Shown here in pieces: positions 35,037 to 42,714 of a DNA stretch of 64,000 nucleotides. Position numbers and translations under genes: made by a program. Position 1 is the first letter of the stretch; the number at the start of each line of letters is the position of its first letter. Source of the stretch: CAYMCQ01 sp964389025. Its GTDB lineage: Bacteria > Verrucomicrobiota > Verrucomicrobiia > Limisphaerales > CAYMCQ01. The stretch is taken from assembly GCA_964389025.1 (NCBI GenBank), contig CAYMCQ010000007.1, positions 1 to 64,000 of the forward strand, read 5' to 3'. The notes beneath the pieces are model-generated. The model ran no database searches and had not been told where the DNA came from. It saw nothing but the letters and a program-made list of their open reading frames with translations.

Positions 35037-35068
35037 AAAAGGCGGTCTCAGAAATGGGATCGCCTTTT
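35037..35068 (+). terminator. Rho-independent terminator
   Basis: AAAAGGCG and CGCCTTTT arms with further pairing inside (GTCTC/GGGAT). It stands 230 bases after the patatin stop; 34806-35036 shows no gene. A TTGACA box at 34974 is the only promoter-like feature there. Confidence 0.65.
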
Positions 35069-35122
35069 CTTTGCGGATTGAAACCAATTCCAAAATGCTG
35101 CCTGACCGCGTGAGCGGACGTT

Positions 35123-35275
35123 ATGAACGATCAATTCGAAACGATTGTCTTGGGGCTCGGTGCAATGGGAAGCGCTGCCACTTATCAGTTGGCTAAAAGA
35201 GGAAATCGAGTACTCGGAATCGACCAATTTTCACCCCCTCACACCTTCGGCTCAACTCATGGTGATACTCGCGTC
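35123..35275 (+). pseudogene. Sarcosine/N-methyltryptophan oxidase 5' fragment
   Basis: The first ~50 codons read FETIVLGLGAMGSAATYQLAKRG, a FAD dinucleotide fold, then DQFSPPHTFGSTHGDTRVTRLA, which is diagnostic of the MSOX/SolA family (the Arg-rich HGDTR loop contacts FAD). After about 35275 similarity stops and the frame ends at 35380. About 300 residues of the enzyme are missing, so this is a remnant joined to unrelated DNA. Confidence 0.75.
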
Positions 35276-35484
35276 ACAAGGCTCGCTATGCTATTTATCA
35301 CCGCAATGAATCACCGTCAGTTCGAGACATTGCTGCGGCAGTGGAGCTTCGGTCATCACGATCCGGATTTCGTCTTTTGAATCAACTTATGGATCGCGGA
35401 TTCATCTATCGGGATAAAAATGAGGATCTCCACCTCTCGGAGCATGTCAGGGGATGTGGCGTGAAATTCATAGAACTTAATTAA
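35276..35484 (+). pseudogene. LexA-like winged-helix fragment
   Basis: In the frame offset from the oxidase remnant, the DNA reads ARYAIYHRNESPSVRDIAAAV, then ELRSSRSGFRLLNQLMDRGF and IYRDKNEDLHLSEH to a stop at 35484. This is the LexA N-terminal helix-turn-helix pattern (PSVRDIA...LMDRGFIYRD). The start codon and the peptidase domain are absent. It abuts the oxidase fragment without a gap, so the junction near 35276 is a recombination scar. 35485-35616 shows nothing further. Confidence 0.55.
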
Positions 35485-35616
35485 GGCGAAAAAACCGCTA
35501 CCCACCGAGATCTCGATCAGCTGTAAATAATATTTACCACTCTCGCTCTGGTGCTTACTTTTCCCAAATCGTCCGTGATAGACTTAGAACAATAGTAAGG
35601 CGCCTAAAGCCTGAAC

Positions 35617-37914
35617 TTGGATTTTATGATCGGGAAAATTAGCAAAATAAAAAATCTTGGACTCGTTTTCTGTAACTATACTTGGGACTTAAATCTTCCT
35701 GTCTTCAAGCAGTTCAACCTCGTTTATGGCTGGAATGGCTGCGGGAAAACGAGCTTTTCCCGTTTGTTTGATGCTATAGGAGGAGCACCGATTAAAGACT
35801 TGGAATACGAAATCGAAGATGAAGCGGGAGTGAAATATAAACAGAACGAAGCATTCCCTCAAAAAATCCGCGTCTTTAATCAAGACTATATCCAAAACAA
35901 CGTAAAGATTCTTGAGAGCCGCGCCAACTCCATCTCCGTCTTACTAGGCGGAGAAAACAAAGAACTTGTAGAAAAAATCGACGCTGACAAAAAACTGCTT
36001 GATGGTGATGTCGCTGATCGTACCAAGCCGGGAAAGATAGGATTACGCGCCGGACTTGCTAAAGAGATGATAAGTAATACGTCCGCACGTGACAGCAAAT
36101 TCACAGAAATAGCAAAGACGATTGGCGCGGCAATCGGCGGGAATGCTTTACGGGATTATCGAAAGCCCCAAGCGGAAAAAGATTTTGCGGCGCTAGGCGC
36201 GAAAAACGAATTGGCTGAGGACGACTTGGTGAAATATTTATTGTCTGCAAAACAAGAGTCTATGCCTTCTCTGGACTTGGTTGAACTGAAAAAAATAAAA
36301 TTGGAATTAGAAGGAGGCGAATTGGAAATAGCGGAGCACCTCGTCTCAATCGGCTCTAAAGCAAAGCAACTTCTGCTTAAAACAGTTGAGGCGGAAATAA
36401 TTTCCCGACTTGCCTCGAACGATGATATTTCAAACTGGGTAGAACGCGGATTTCATTTGCATAAGCAACTTGCAACGGACACATGCGAGTATTGCCTTCA
36501 AGCAATTCCGAAAGAACGCGTCGAACAGCTCGCGCGACATTTCAGCGATGCAGATAAAAAACTCAAAGAAGGCATCGATTTGCTCCTTGTAGATTTGAAA
36601 ATGATTTATCCGTTCATCCAAGGCATACAAATTCCCGACAAGGCTCGGCTATATGCTGAATTGCGCGATATGTTCGATAGTAGACGAACGGATTTTGAAA
36701 CTGACAAACGACAGCTTCTTGCCGATGTCACCGCTCTTGCAGAGGAATTAAAACATAAGAAATCTAAAACAACAGAGGCGTTAGATTTGAAAACAACTCC
36801 TCAAACTGACAACTTTTCTTTGCGGATGAACGGGATGAATGAGCTTATTGAAAAGCACAACAAAACAACCACCGACTTTGAGACCGTCAAAAAGGCCGCG
36901 ATTGATAAGCTGAAACAGCATTACTTGAGCACCATTTATGATGAGGTGAAAAAATATGGAGTTGAGATATTGGCACTTGCTGGAAAAATAACCTCCTTAG
37001 GATCAGAAATTACGGAGATTCAAAATCGAATTTCTGAAAACATGGCCAAAATTTCCTCTAAGCATAAAGCCTGCGAAATAATTAATGGGAAGCTTGCAAC
37101 TTTTCTTGGACACCAAGAATTGACCTTCGTTCCTGCGAAGGAGTCTGGCGACAAGGGAAAAGAAACTGTGGATGGATACAAAATTATGCGCGGCAATAAA
37201 CCGGCAGTTTTTTTGAGCGAAGGAGAAAAAACCGCCATCGCCTTCGTATATTTTGTTGTTCATCTGACAGACCAAGAATTCAAAGTGAGTGATGGAATTA
37301 TTGTCGTAGACGACCCTATCTCTAGCTTAGATTCTAATTCGTTATATCAAGCGTTCAGTTTCTTAAAAAACTCGGTAAAAGACGGCCAGCAGGTGTTCAT
37401 CCTCACGCACAGTTTTGATTTCTTAAAACTATTAATAAATTGGCGGCGACACGCGGCAGGAGGCACCAGCTGTTATATGATCAAGAACACTTTTTTGACC
37501 AATGTTCGTTGTGCTTACATTACCAAATTGGATAAGGAGCTTTCTGAATACGAAAGTGAGTATCACTATTTATTCAAATTGCTAAAACAGTTACGAGACG
37601 AACAGGATAACTCGATTGCGAGGGCGTATCCTGTTCCAAATATTGCCCGTAAAGTTTGGGAGACTTTTTTGATGTTTAGCGTTCCCAATAGCGACTCTCC
37701 TTACAGAAAAATGGATGTCCTCAAAAAAGCAGGACGTGACGAGCAGAAATTGGATGCGATCTATAAATTTACAAATGACCAGTCCCACATTACCGGCGCG
37801 GGGTTTAATCCAGCACTTGTGCCCGAGACAAAAAAAGTGGTGGAGGAATTATTTGAAATGATGGCTGAAATTTCACCTGATCATTTTAAGATACTCGATA
37901 ATGCCACGAACTAA
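35617..37914 (+). CDS. rloC: RloC-like anticodon nuclease (AAA_13/ABC ATPase with zinc hook)
   Basis: A 765-residue protein, close to the usual RloC length. The ABC-type ATPase has Walker A GWNGCGKTS (38-46), signature FLSEGEKTAIAF (~531), Walker B IIVVDDPISSLDS (~560) and an H-loop ILTHSFDF. The long coiled coil between them has a CEYC zinc hook at about 290-293, the mark that separates RloC from PrrC. The C-terminal nuclease has the PrrC-type triad Arg678-x3-Glu682 ... His724. Predicted action: cleavage or excision at the tRNA anticodon wobble base on phage-induced stress. It stands alone, without hsd restriction genes. Confidence 0.85.
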   Translation: MDFMIGKISKIKNLGLVFCNYTWDLNLPVFKQFNLVYGWNGCGKTSFSRLFDAIGGAPIKDLEYEIEDEAGVKYKQNEAFPQKIRVFNQDYIQNNVKILESRANSISVLLGGENKELVEKIDADKKLLDGDVADRTKPGKIGLRAGLAKEMISNTSARDSKFTEIAKTIGAAIGGNALRDYRKPQAEKDFAALGAKNELAEDDLVKYLLSAKQESMPSLDLVELKKIKLELEGGELEIAEHLVSIGSKAKQLLLKTVEAEIISRLASNDDISNWVERGFHLHKQLATDTCEYCLQAIPKERVEQLARHFSDADKKLKEGIDLLLVDLKMIYPFIQGIQIPDKARLYAELRDMFDSRRTDFETDKRQLLADVTALAEELKHKKSKTTEALDLKTTPQTDNFSLRMNGMNELIEKHNKTTTDFETVKKAAIDKLKQHYLSTIYDEVKKYGVEILALAGKITSLGSEITEIQNRISENMAKISSKHKACEIINGKLATFLGHQELTFVPAKESGDKGKETVDGYKIMRGNKPAVFLSEGEKTAIAFVYFVVHLTDQEFKVSDGIIVVDDPISSLDSNSLYQAFSFLKNSVKDGQQVFILTHSFDFLKLLINWRRHAAGGTSCYMIKNTFLTNVRCAYITKLDKELSEYESEYHYLFKLLKQLRDEQDNSIARAYPVPNIARKVWETFLMFSVPNSDSPYRKMDVLKKAGRDEQKLDAIYKFTNDQSHITGAGFNPALVPETKKVVEELFEMMAEISPDHFKILDNATN

Positions 37915-38005
37915 TTTAAGACACCTCTTATCCAGGCCTGGTAATTTTCACCGCTTTGAAAAAAAAGTTTAGACTTCGTAGCTTCTTGATACTACTCGCA
38001 AAGGC

Positions 38006-38021
38006 TTGCCTCTTCCGGCAA
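38006..38021. promoter_or_regulatory. Candidate operator TTGCC-N6-GGCAA
   Basis: An exact match to the island palindrome consensus (TTGCC TCTTCC GGCAA). It lies in the gene-free stretch 37915-38314, just before recombinase relic copy 2. No gene starts directly beside it now. Confidence 0.4.
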
Positions 38022-38059
38022 ATCTGTCCGTCTTTGCCACTGCTTTCCACCATCTATAC

Positions 38060-38141
38060 TTCGAGTACCTTTCCAACAGGGAAAAATTTCATACGGCGTG
38101 CCTCTGAAGCTTTGAAAGAAGTGGTATACTGCTTTGACAAG
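38060..38141 (-). pseudogene. Recombinase 3'-end relic, copy 2
   Basis: The minus-strand frame reads LVKAVYHFFQSFRGTPYEIFPCW, closely like copy 1 at 19976-20052. Nearly identical DNA (GAAGCTTTGAAAGAAGTGG region) underlies both. The rest of 37915-38314 shows no gene. Confidence 0.55.
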
Positions 38142-38314
38142 ATGCTCATTTTTGTGTCCTAATGTTCTATCGTCGTCTAAGCCAGCCAGCAAAACTTGGT
38201 AGATATACCAAAATGTCAGTTTGAGTTTTAGTTTTCTACAGATTCCAAGCTGGTGAAGTCCTCTGGTTTCTACACCTCCTTATCCGCACAATGCCATTGC
38301 ACTATCCATGTCAT

Positions 38315-38677
38315 TTAATTCTTGGTGAGGTCTGGATTCCAACCTTCCTCCAATGATGTTTTACATTCTTTCGAACAGCAGACGGCCATGAGATCAGCGC
38401 CACTTTTCTTCGCCTCTGAACTCTCCGGTATTACGAAGATGTGAACCCATCGACGATTTGCGAGCCACACAAAAACGAAATTTCCTTCTTCTGCTTTCAA
38501 CTTACCGCCGGGGTCTTGAAAGAAACTTGGAAAAGCTTTGTTGCTAGATCGTATGTGGCTTTTACACCATGGACAAGTTTCGCCGGGCGGAAACGGGAGA
38601 TCGTTTGGCGAGATCGGTTTCATCAGTTTGTCTGAGCTTCTTAACCAAGCACTGACATACTTTTGAATTTCAGGCAA
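38315..38677 (-). CDS. Small zinc-binding hypothetical protein
   Basis: A 120-residue protein with one CPWC pair (residues ~35-38) and a late CCSKEC, which could form a zinc knuckle. Middle strands FVFVWLANRRWVHIFVIPE suggest a compact beta domain. No family recognised. It is the nearest upstream-strand neighbour of the XRE gene at 38729-38998 (51 bases) and may be read from the same promoter. Confidence 0.5.
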   Translation of the reverse strand: MPEIQKYVSAWLRSSDKLMKPISPNDLPFPPGETCPWCKSHIRSSNKAFPSFFQDPGGKLKAEEGNFVFVWLANRRWVHIFVIPESSEAKKSGADLMAVCCSKECKTSLEEGWNPDLTKN

Positions 38678-38728
38678 ATCCGATTTATAGGCTTCTTCTC
38701 AAATCACGTTCCTCGGTTCTATAGGCTT

Positions 38729-38998
38729 CTATGCCGGCGAATCGTCAGGCTTCTGCGCTTCGGTAACATCCTTGGTCACCGATTCGTAGAGCCCCACATA
38801 CAGACGCTCCGGTGATATTCCATAGATGACCGAGAGCTTAAAGAGGTTCACCAAGCCGGGAGCCGCCAGGCCCTTCTCCCAATGAGAAACCCTATCGGCG
38901 CTCACATGCCCGAGCATCTCTGCAACGTCAATTTGCCGAAGCCCTGCTTCTTTTCTCATTCGCTTCAACTCATTGGGGAACTGCTGATCGTTAGTCAT
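38729..38998 (-). CDS. XRE-family HTH regulator
   Basis: An 89-residue protein from ATG 38998; a longer frame to 39019 is less likely. The HTH is LKRMRKEAGLRQIDVAEMLGHVSADRVSHWEKGLAAPGLVNLFKLSVIYG (residues ~10-60), a clean Cro/CI fold, with a short acidic tail. It is divergent from the 49-residue gene at 39088, and the 90-base gap between them holds a TTGCC-N6-GGCAA palindrome at 39045. Auto-repression through that site is a reasonable inference. Confidence 0.8.
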   Translation of the reverse strand: MTNDQQFPNELKRMRKEAGLRQIDVAEMLGHVSADRVSHWEKGLAAPGLVNLFKLSVIYGISPERLYVGLYESVTKDVTEAQKPDDSPA

Positions 38999-39044
38999 GA
39001 TATTCACGATACTGATCACGCACCCATTTCAAAGAGGGTTGGGT

Positions 39045-39060
39045 TTGCCCAAAGCGGCAA
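39045..39060. promoter_or_regulatory. Candidate operator TTGCC-N6-GGCAA between divergent genes
   Basis: TTGCC CAAAGC GGCAA, an exact half-site match. It stands between the XRE gene (minus) and the 49-residue gene (plus), the classical place for a regulator binding site. Confidence 0.5.
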
Positions 39061-39087
39061 GTGCTCGTAAGTAAGCTAGACTTCGTC

Positions 39088-39237
39088 ATGGCCATACTTT
39101 CCAAAAAGGCCAAAGACGAATTGCGTGCCATATATGAGGAAGAGTTCAATGAAGTCCTTACCGATGATGAAGCAGAAGAGATGGGAGTGCGATTACTCCG
39201 ACTCTTCGATCTGCTTACACGAAAGGACCGCAAGTAG
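39088..39237 (+). CDS. Tiny conserved element protein (49 residues)
   Basis: MAILSKKAKDELRAIYEEEF is followed by NEVLTDDEAEEMGVRLLRLF and a basic tail, 49 residues in all. The pattern LSxxAxDExxAIYxEEFxxxLxDDExxExxVRLLRxF is shared with the 58-residue protein at 41202-41378. Small proteins of this pattern occur on many bacterial islands, and the function is not known to me. The gene is divergent from an XRE regulator and reads toward the 3' end of the large serine recombinase. Confidence 0.65.
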   Translation: MAILSKKAKDELRAIYEEEFNEVLTDDEAEEMGVRLLRLFDLLTRKDRK

Positions 39238-39279
39238 CTTGAACCATTCTCTAATGGGATGCCCGATGATGTATCCGAT

Positions 39280-41127
39280 CTAGTTTTCATGATGATCGTG
39301 GTTTTTACTGCTGTTCCAGTCATATAAAGTTTCCCAGTCAGAAAATTTAAGCCGCCCTGAAGCAACTTCATCTCGGAAGAAGTGGTATACTTTTCTTACG
39401 ACCTTTTGGTAGATGTGCTCCGTTCGTGCTTCGTGTCTTCCTCCCAGCAGTCTTGGACTTAAAGAGGCACTTGCCTCTTTTTGTCTTTGTAGGGAGCCAA
39501 CATTTTCAGGTTCGATTGGTTCATTTTCTTGTTCCTCACCGGACAAGGACTTTTCCAAAATCAGGAACGGTTTTTTGGCTTCAATACAGAGGATTTTGTC
39601 TTTCAAAGTCAGGTTCGATCCAATCGCGAGAAGAATCTCCTTCTTGGTCTTTACATCACCTTTGGAGAATCTGTCCCTCGCTGTGCACGCGAATTCAAAT
39701 GTCCGTTCGGAGAGTTTCACCCACTGCTCGACCCGGTGTCCGGCGTCACGAAGCAATTCCTCAAGGGCGGACTTTTCCTTAAGCAACTCCACCCGCTGTC
39801 GCCCGTATTCTTCATCCGACAGCAAACTTCCGTCCGCATTATCCGGCGAGGTCTTAAGCTTCACCAAATTGTCAATTCTCCGCACACACTCCCGATAGGC
39901 GTTCTGTTGAGCTTGAATGATGTCGTTGTGTGACACGCTTTCTTTTTCATGCAACTCGTGGAGATATTTGAGTGCCCAATCCTTGAACCGTTCCGAAATC
40001 TGGATGCGCGAGAGATACCCTTCAATCTGCCGGTCCAGTTCTTTTCCACTCACCGATTTTTGGACGCAACTGGGATTCTTATTTCTCGTGCAATGGTAGT
40101 AGGTGTAGTGAAGAAAGATTGCCCCGGTCATCTTCTCGATGGGAGTCTTGCAATGTGGACAGGCGTCACGGTTCTGGTAGGCAAATTTGAACCGACACTC
40201 GCTGCAAATGAGTTGCCGCTTCTCCTCTGCCGTAACCATGGAAGCGCAGTCGCCGCAGCGAATAAGTCCCGTGAAGGCGAATTCAAGGTGCGTCTTCGGT
40301 CGGGGATTGCCGTTACGACCAAGCAACACCTGCACACGGTCATATTCGGCTTGAGTAATAAGCGGCTCGTGTTTTCCTTGATACCACTGGCCGCTTCCGC
40401 TCGGATACTCAAAAGAGCCGTAGTAAAAGGGCTTGGTGAAGACTTGATAGATGGCACTTCGGCATAGTGGCTTGCCTCCCATTTTGCGAGTCGGCCTTGT
40501 GCGAAAGCCCCACTCGTTATTCGCAATCTCCCGAATCCTTGGCGGAGTATAGAGACCGGTCAACATCAAGTCCCACATACGCCGGATCAAGGGGAAGCGT
40601 TCGGGGTCTTTGATGAGATTATTCTCGCCACTTAATTTGACGGTGTTGTTCAAATAGCCTGCCGGAGCGACACCGGGATACCAGCCCTTCTCAATTTTTG
40701 TTTTCAATCCCCGCTTCACGTTCTTGCTCAGGTCATCAACGTATTTTTGGGCCATGCCGAATTCGATATACATGAGGATGATGTTGTCATCCTCGTGCGC
40801 GTAACTCTGGGCCGGCGTCATCACTTTGATTCCGTGCTGCTTAATCGCCCAGATGATGGAACCGCCATCCACCGGGTTGCGCGCCAAGCGGTCAAGCTTC
40901 CAGCAAATTATGCCGGCGGCTTCGCCCCGGTAAAGGCGTTGCATCATGTGATTGAACACCGGTCGTCCCGGTTCCTTGGCGGATTTCGATTCCATCAAAA
41001 TCTCTGCGACGGGCAGATTGAGTTTTGCGGCTAACTGCTCCAACTCGCGGGTTTGCGATTCAATGGAAAGAACCTGCCGGTCTTCGGCTTCGGATGATTT
41101 GCGGCAATAAATGAAATATCCAGACAT
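39280..41127 (-). CDS. Large serine recombinase, intact
   Basis: A 615-residue site-specific recombinase. The resolvase domain has the nucleophile in YCRKSS (Ser ~11), IESQTRELEQL and the KLDRLARNP motif (~82-90). A recombinase domain follows, then a zinc ribbon with an insertion (RCGDC...CSECRF...CPHCKTP...YHCTR). A long coiled coil and a C-terminus ending KVVRKVYHFFRDE...SDWETLYDW complete it. It belongs to a different subfamily from the broken integrase at 6659-7456. It lies well inside the island, so it probably arrived with a nested element. It might supply recombinase activity, but its target is not known. Confidence 0.92.
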   Translation of the reverse strand: MSGYFIYCRKSSEAEDRQVLSIESQTRELEQLAAKLNLPVAEILMESKSAKEPGRPVFNHMMQRLYRGEAAGIICWKLDRLARNPVDGGSIIWAIKQHGIKVMTPAQSYAHEDDNIILMYIEFGMAQKYVDDLSKNVKRGLKTKIEKGWYPGVAPAGYLNNTVKLSGENNLIKDPERFPLIRRMWDLMLTGLYTPPRIREIANNEWGFRTRPTRKMGGKPLCRSAIYQVFTKPFYYGSFEYPSGSGQWYQGKHEPLITQAEYDRVQVLLGRNGNPRPKTHLEFAFTGLIRCGDCASMVTAEEKRQLICSECRFKFAYQNRDACPHCKTPIEKMTGAIFLHYTYYHCTRNKNPSCVQKSVSGKELDRQIEGYLSRIQISERFKDWALKYLHELHEKESVSHNDIIQAQQNAYRECVRRIDNLVKLKTSPDNADGSLLSDEEYGRQRVELLKEKSALEELLRDAGHRVEQWVKLSERTFEFACTARDRFSKGDVKTKKEILLAIGSNLTLKDKILCIEAKKPFLILEKSLSGEEQENEPIEPENVGSLQRQKEASASLSPRLLGGRHEARTEHIYQKVVRKVYHFFRDEVASGRLKFSDWETLYDWNSSKNHDHHEN

Positions 41128-41201
41128 GAAGATGTGTGATTAACGAAGTGGAAGCGCGGGATAACACCATCCTAACGTACCCAATGGTTGCGTCAACGGT
41201 G

Positions 41202-41378
41202 CTACTCTCGAATGGCAGGTTCGTCTGAACGTGGCCGAACAAGGATGCCAAAAAATCGGAGCAGCCGAACGGCGATCTCCTGGACTTCATCGTCTGAAAG
41301 AGTCTGACCAAATTCCTCCTTGTAAATAGCCTTGAACTCATCAATGGCTTGGCGGCTCAACTGTTGTGGTGTTTTCAT
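41202..41378 (-). CDS. Tiny conserved element protein (58 residues), paralogue
   Basis: MKTPQQLSRQAIDEFKAIYK is followed by EEFGQTLSDDEVQEIAVRLL and RFFGILVRPRSDEP. The core is shared with the 49-residue protein at 39088. A GGAG ribosome site precedes ATG 41378. It lies 74 bases upstream of the serine recombinase on the same strand, so it is probably co-transcribed with it. A role as recombination helper or directionality factor is possible but unproven. Confidence 0.65.
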   Translation of the reverse strand: MKTPQQLSRQAIDEFKAIYKEEFGQTLSDDEVQEIAVRLLRFFGILVRPRSDEPAIRE

Positions 41379-41485
41379 AGCTCCACTCTACGTGGATATC
41401 AGTATGAAAAAAGGATGGCAGTCTTGTCCAATCCGGCATGTTCACGCTCTTTGACAGAAAACAAATGGCGTGTTCTAATACAACC

Positions 41486-41514
41486 TCCACCAAGCTGAAC
41501 AGCCTGGTGGTTTT
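41486..41514 (+). terminator. Hairpin with T-run upstream of the XRE/RuvC-like pair
   Basis: CCACCAAGC and GCCTGGTGG arms followed by TTTT. It follows a TTGACA box (41450) and precedes the XRE gene by ~110 bases, so it may be a leader attenuator rather than the end of a gene. Confidence 0.5.
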
Positions 41515-41524
41515 GTGTAAAAAG

Positions 41525-41540
41525 TTGCCGCTTCCGGCAA
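41525..41540. promoter_or_regulatory. Candidate operator TTGCC-N6-GGCAA
   Basis: TTGCC GCTTCC GGCAA, exact half-sites. A weaker second copy (TTCCC-N6-GGCAA) sits 14 bases further on. It lies 80 bases upstream of the XRE gene at 41620. Confidence 0.5.
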
Positions 41541-41619
41541 AGGTTCCCCCCTTTGGCAATTTTCGTATTCCGATAGTGTGTAGAGCGAACTCACTTCGAG
41601 CTTCTTCGCTTCAACCATC

Positions 41620-41946
41620 ATGTCTTCGACTCAACTTCCAAACTATCTCAGGGCAAATAGAAAGCGCCTCGCTCTCTCGCAAGACGAAGTGGCTTTTCTT
41701 TTGGGAACAAAAAGCGGAGCCAAGGTTTGCCGCTATGAGATGTTTGTTCGTGAACCGAGCTTGGAAACGGCTCTGGCTTTTGAAGTGATTTTCAAGAGGT
41801 CGGTCAGCGAACTTTTCGGCGGACTTTATCAGAAGGCTGAACGTGAAGTTGCCGAGCGAGCCAAAATTCTTGCGCAGAGAAATGGCGGCAAAGCTAATCA
41901 GCGAACTCTCCGCAAGCGCGAAGTGCTGGCTAAACTTGAAACCTAA
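41620..41946 (+). CDS. XRE-family HTH protein
   Basis: A 108-residue protein. The HTH is NYLRANRKRLALSQDEVAFLLGTKSGAKVCRYEMFVREPSLETALAFEVIFKRSVSELFGG (residues ~8-68). A basic helical tail (AKILAQRNGGKANQRTLRKREVLAKL) may bind DNA or RNA. It lies 6 bases before a RuvC-like nuclease gene, so the two are one operon. A double TTGCC-N6-GGCAA site precedes it. Confidence 0.8.
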   Translation: MSSTQLPNYLRANRKRLALSQDEVAFLLGTKSGAKVCRYEMFVREPSLETALAFEVIFKRSVSELFGGLYQKAEREVAERAKILAQRNGGKANQRTLRKREVLAKLET

Positions 41947-41952
41947 TCATCC

Positions 41953-42483
41953 ATGAAGAAACCACTTCCGAAATATCCCCGCATCCTGGGCATAGCACCC
42001 TCAACTCGAGGGTTCGGCTTTGCTCTCGTTGAAGGACTGAACACGCTTGTCGATTGGGGCGTGAAGTCGGTTACGGGGGACAAAAATACTGGCTGCATGG
42101 CACAAGTGGAAAAGATGATCGCTCATTACCAGCCCGACGTTTTGACTCTTGAAGATACTTCGCACAAATCCGTTCGTCGCTCGGCAAGAATTCGGAACCT
42201 TTGCAAAAGAATAATTCGCATGGCAGAAGGCCGTGATGTCGCCGTGCTTTTGTTCTCGAAAGAACAAGTGAGACAGAAGTTTTTCACCGATGGTCATGGG
42301 ACAAAATATGCCGTCGCCGAAATCCTCGCCAAAAAATTTCCTGAAGAAATCGGTTTCCGGCTGCCGCCAAAGCGCCGTCCGTGGATGAGCGAAGACTATC
42401 GGATGGGCATCTTTGATGCGGTGGCATTGGCTTTGATGGTGCGCAAACAGCGTCATCACAAGAGTTCCACAGCCTGTGACTAA
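41953..42483 (+). CDS. RuvC-like (RNase H fold) putative resolvase
   Basis: A 176-residue protein with the RuvC layout: ILGIAPSTRGFGFALVEG (first strand, normally with the first catalytic Asp; here IAPST lacks the usual Asp), DVLTLEDTSHKSV with Glu-Asp, and a late IFDAVALALMV with Asp. These match three of the four acidic positions. Holliday-junction resolution for the element is plausible. The replacement of the first Asp (IDPGT becomes IAPST) may weaken or change activity. Co-transcribed with the XRE gene. Confidence 0.7.
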   Translation: MKKPLPKYPRILGIAPSTRGFGFALVEGLNTLVDWGVKSVTGDKNTGCMAQVEKMIAHYQPDVLTLEDTSHKSVRRSARIRNLCKRIIRMAEGRDVAVLLFSKEQVRQKFFTDGHGTKYAVAEILAKKFPEEIGFRLPPKRRPWMSEDYRMGIFDAVALALMVRKQRHHKSSTACD

Positions 42484-42714
42484 CTTTTTCAGGATTCCAC
42501 TTGACCCTCAACAAGTGCAAGAGTAGAAACGGCTTCAGCACTCTGGGATCAGCTATTTTTCCTCTGTGTTTTCTTTCGCGGCGCGGATAGCAGACAAGCT
42601 TTATGGTCTCGCATATTGTTCTGTCGAAGCGACTGCGGTTGTCAGCGACAACCGTTTCGGGGCTAATTTACCTATCCAGCTTTTGGATTGTCTCACCTCT
42701 GAGTTGAACTTTCT

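Noticed and set aside
39426..40467. Several plus-strand frames of 118-172 codons
   Set aside because: They are shadows of the intact serine recombinase on the minus strand.
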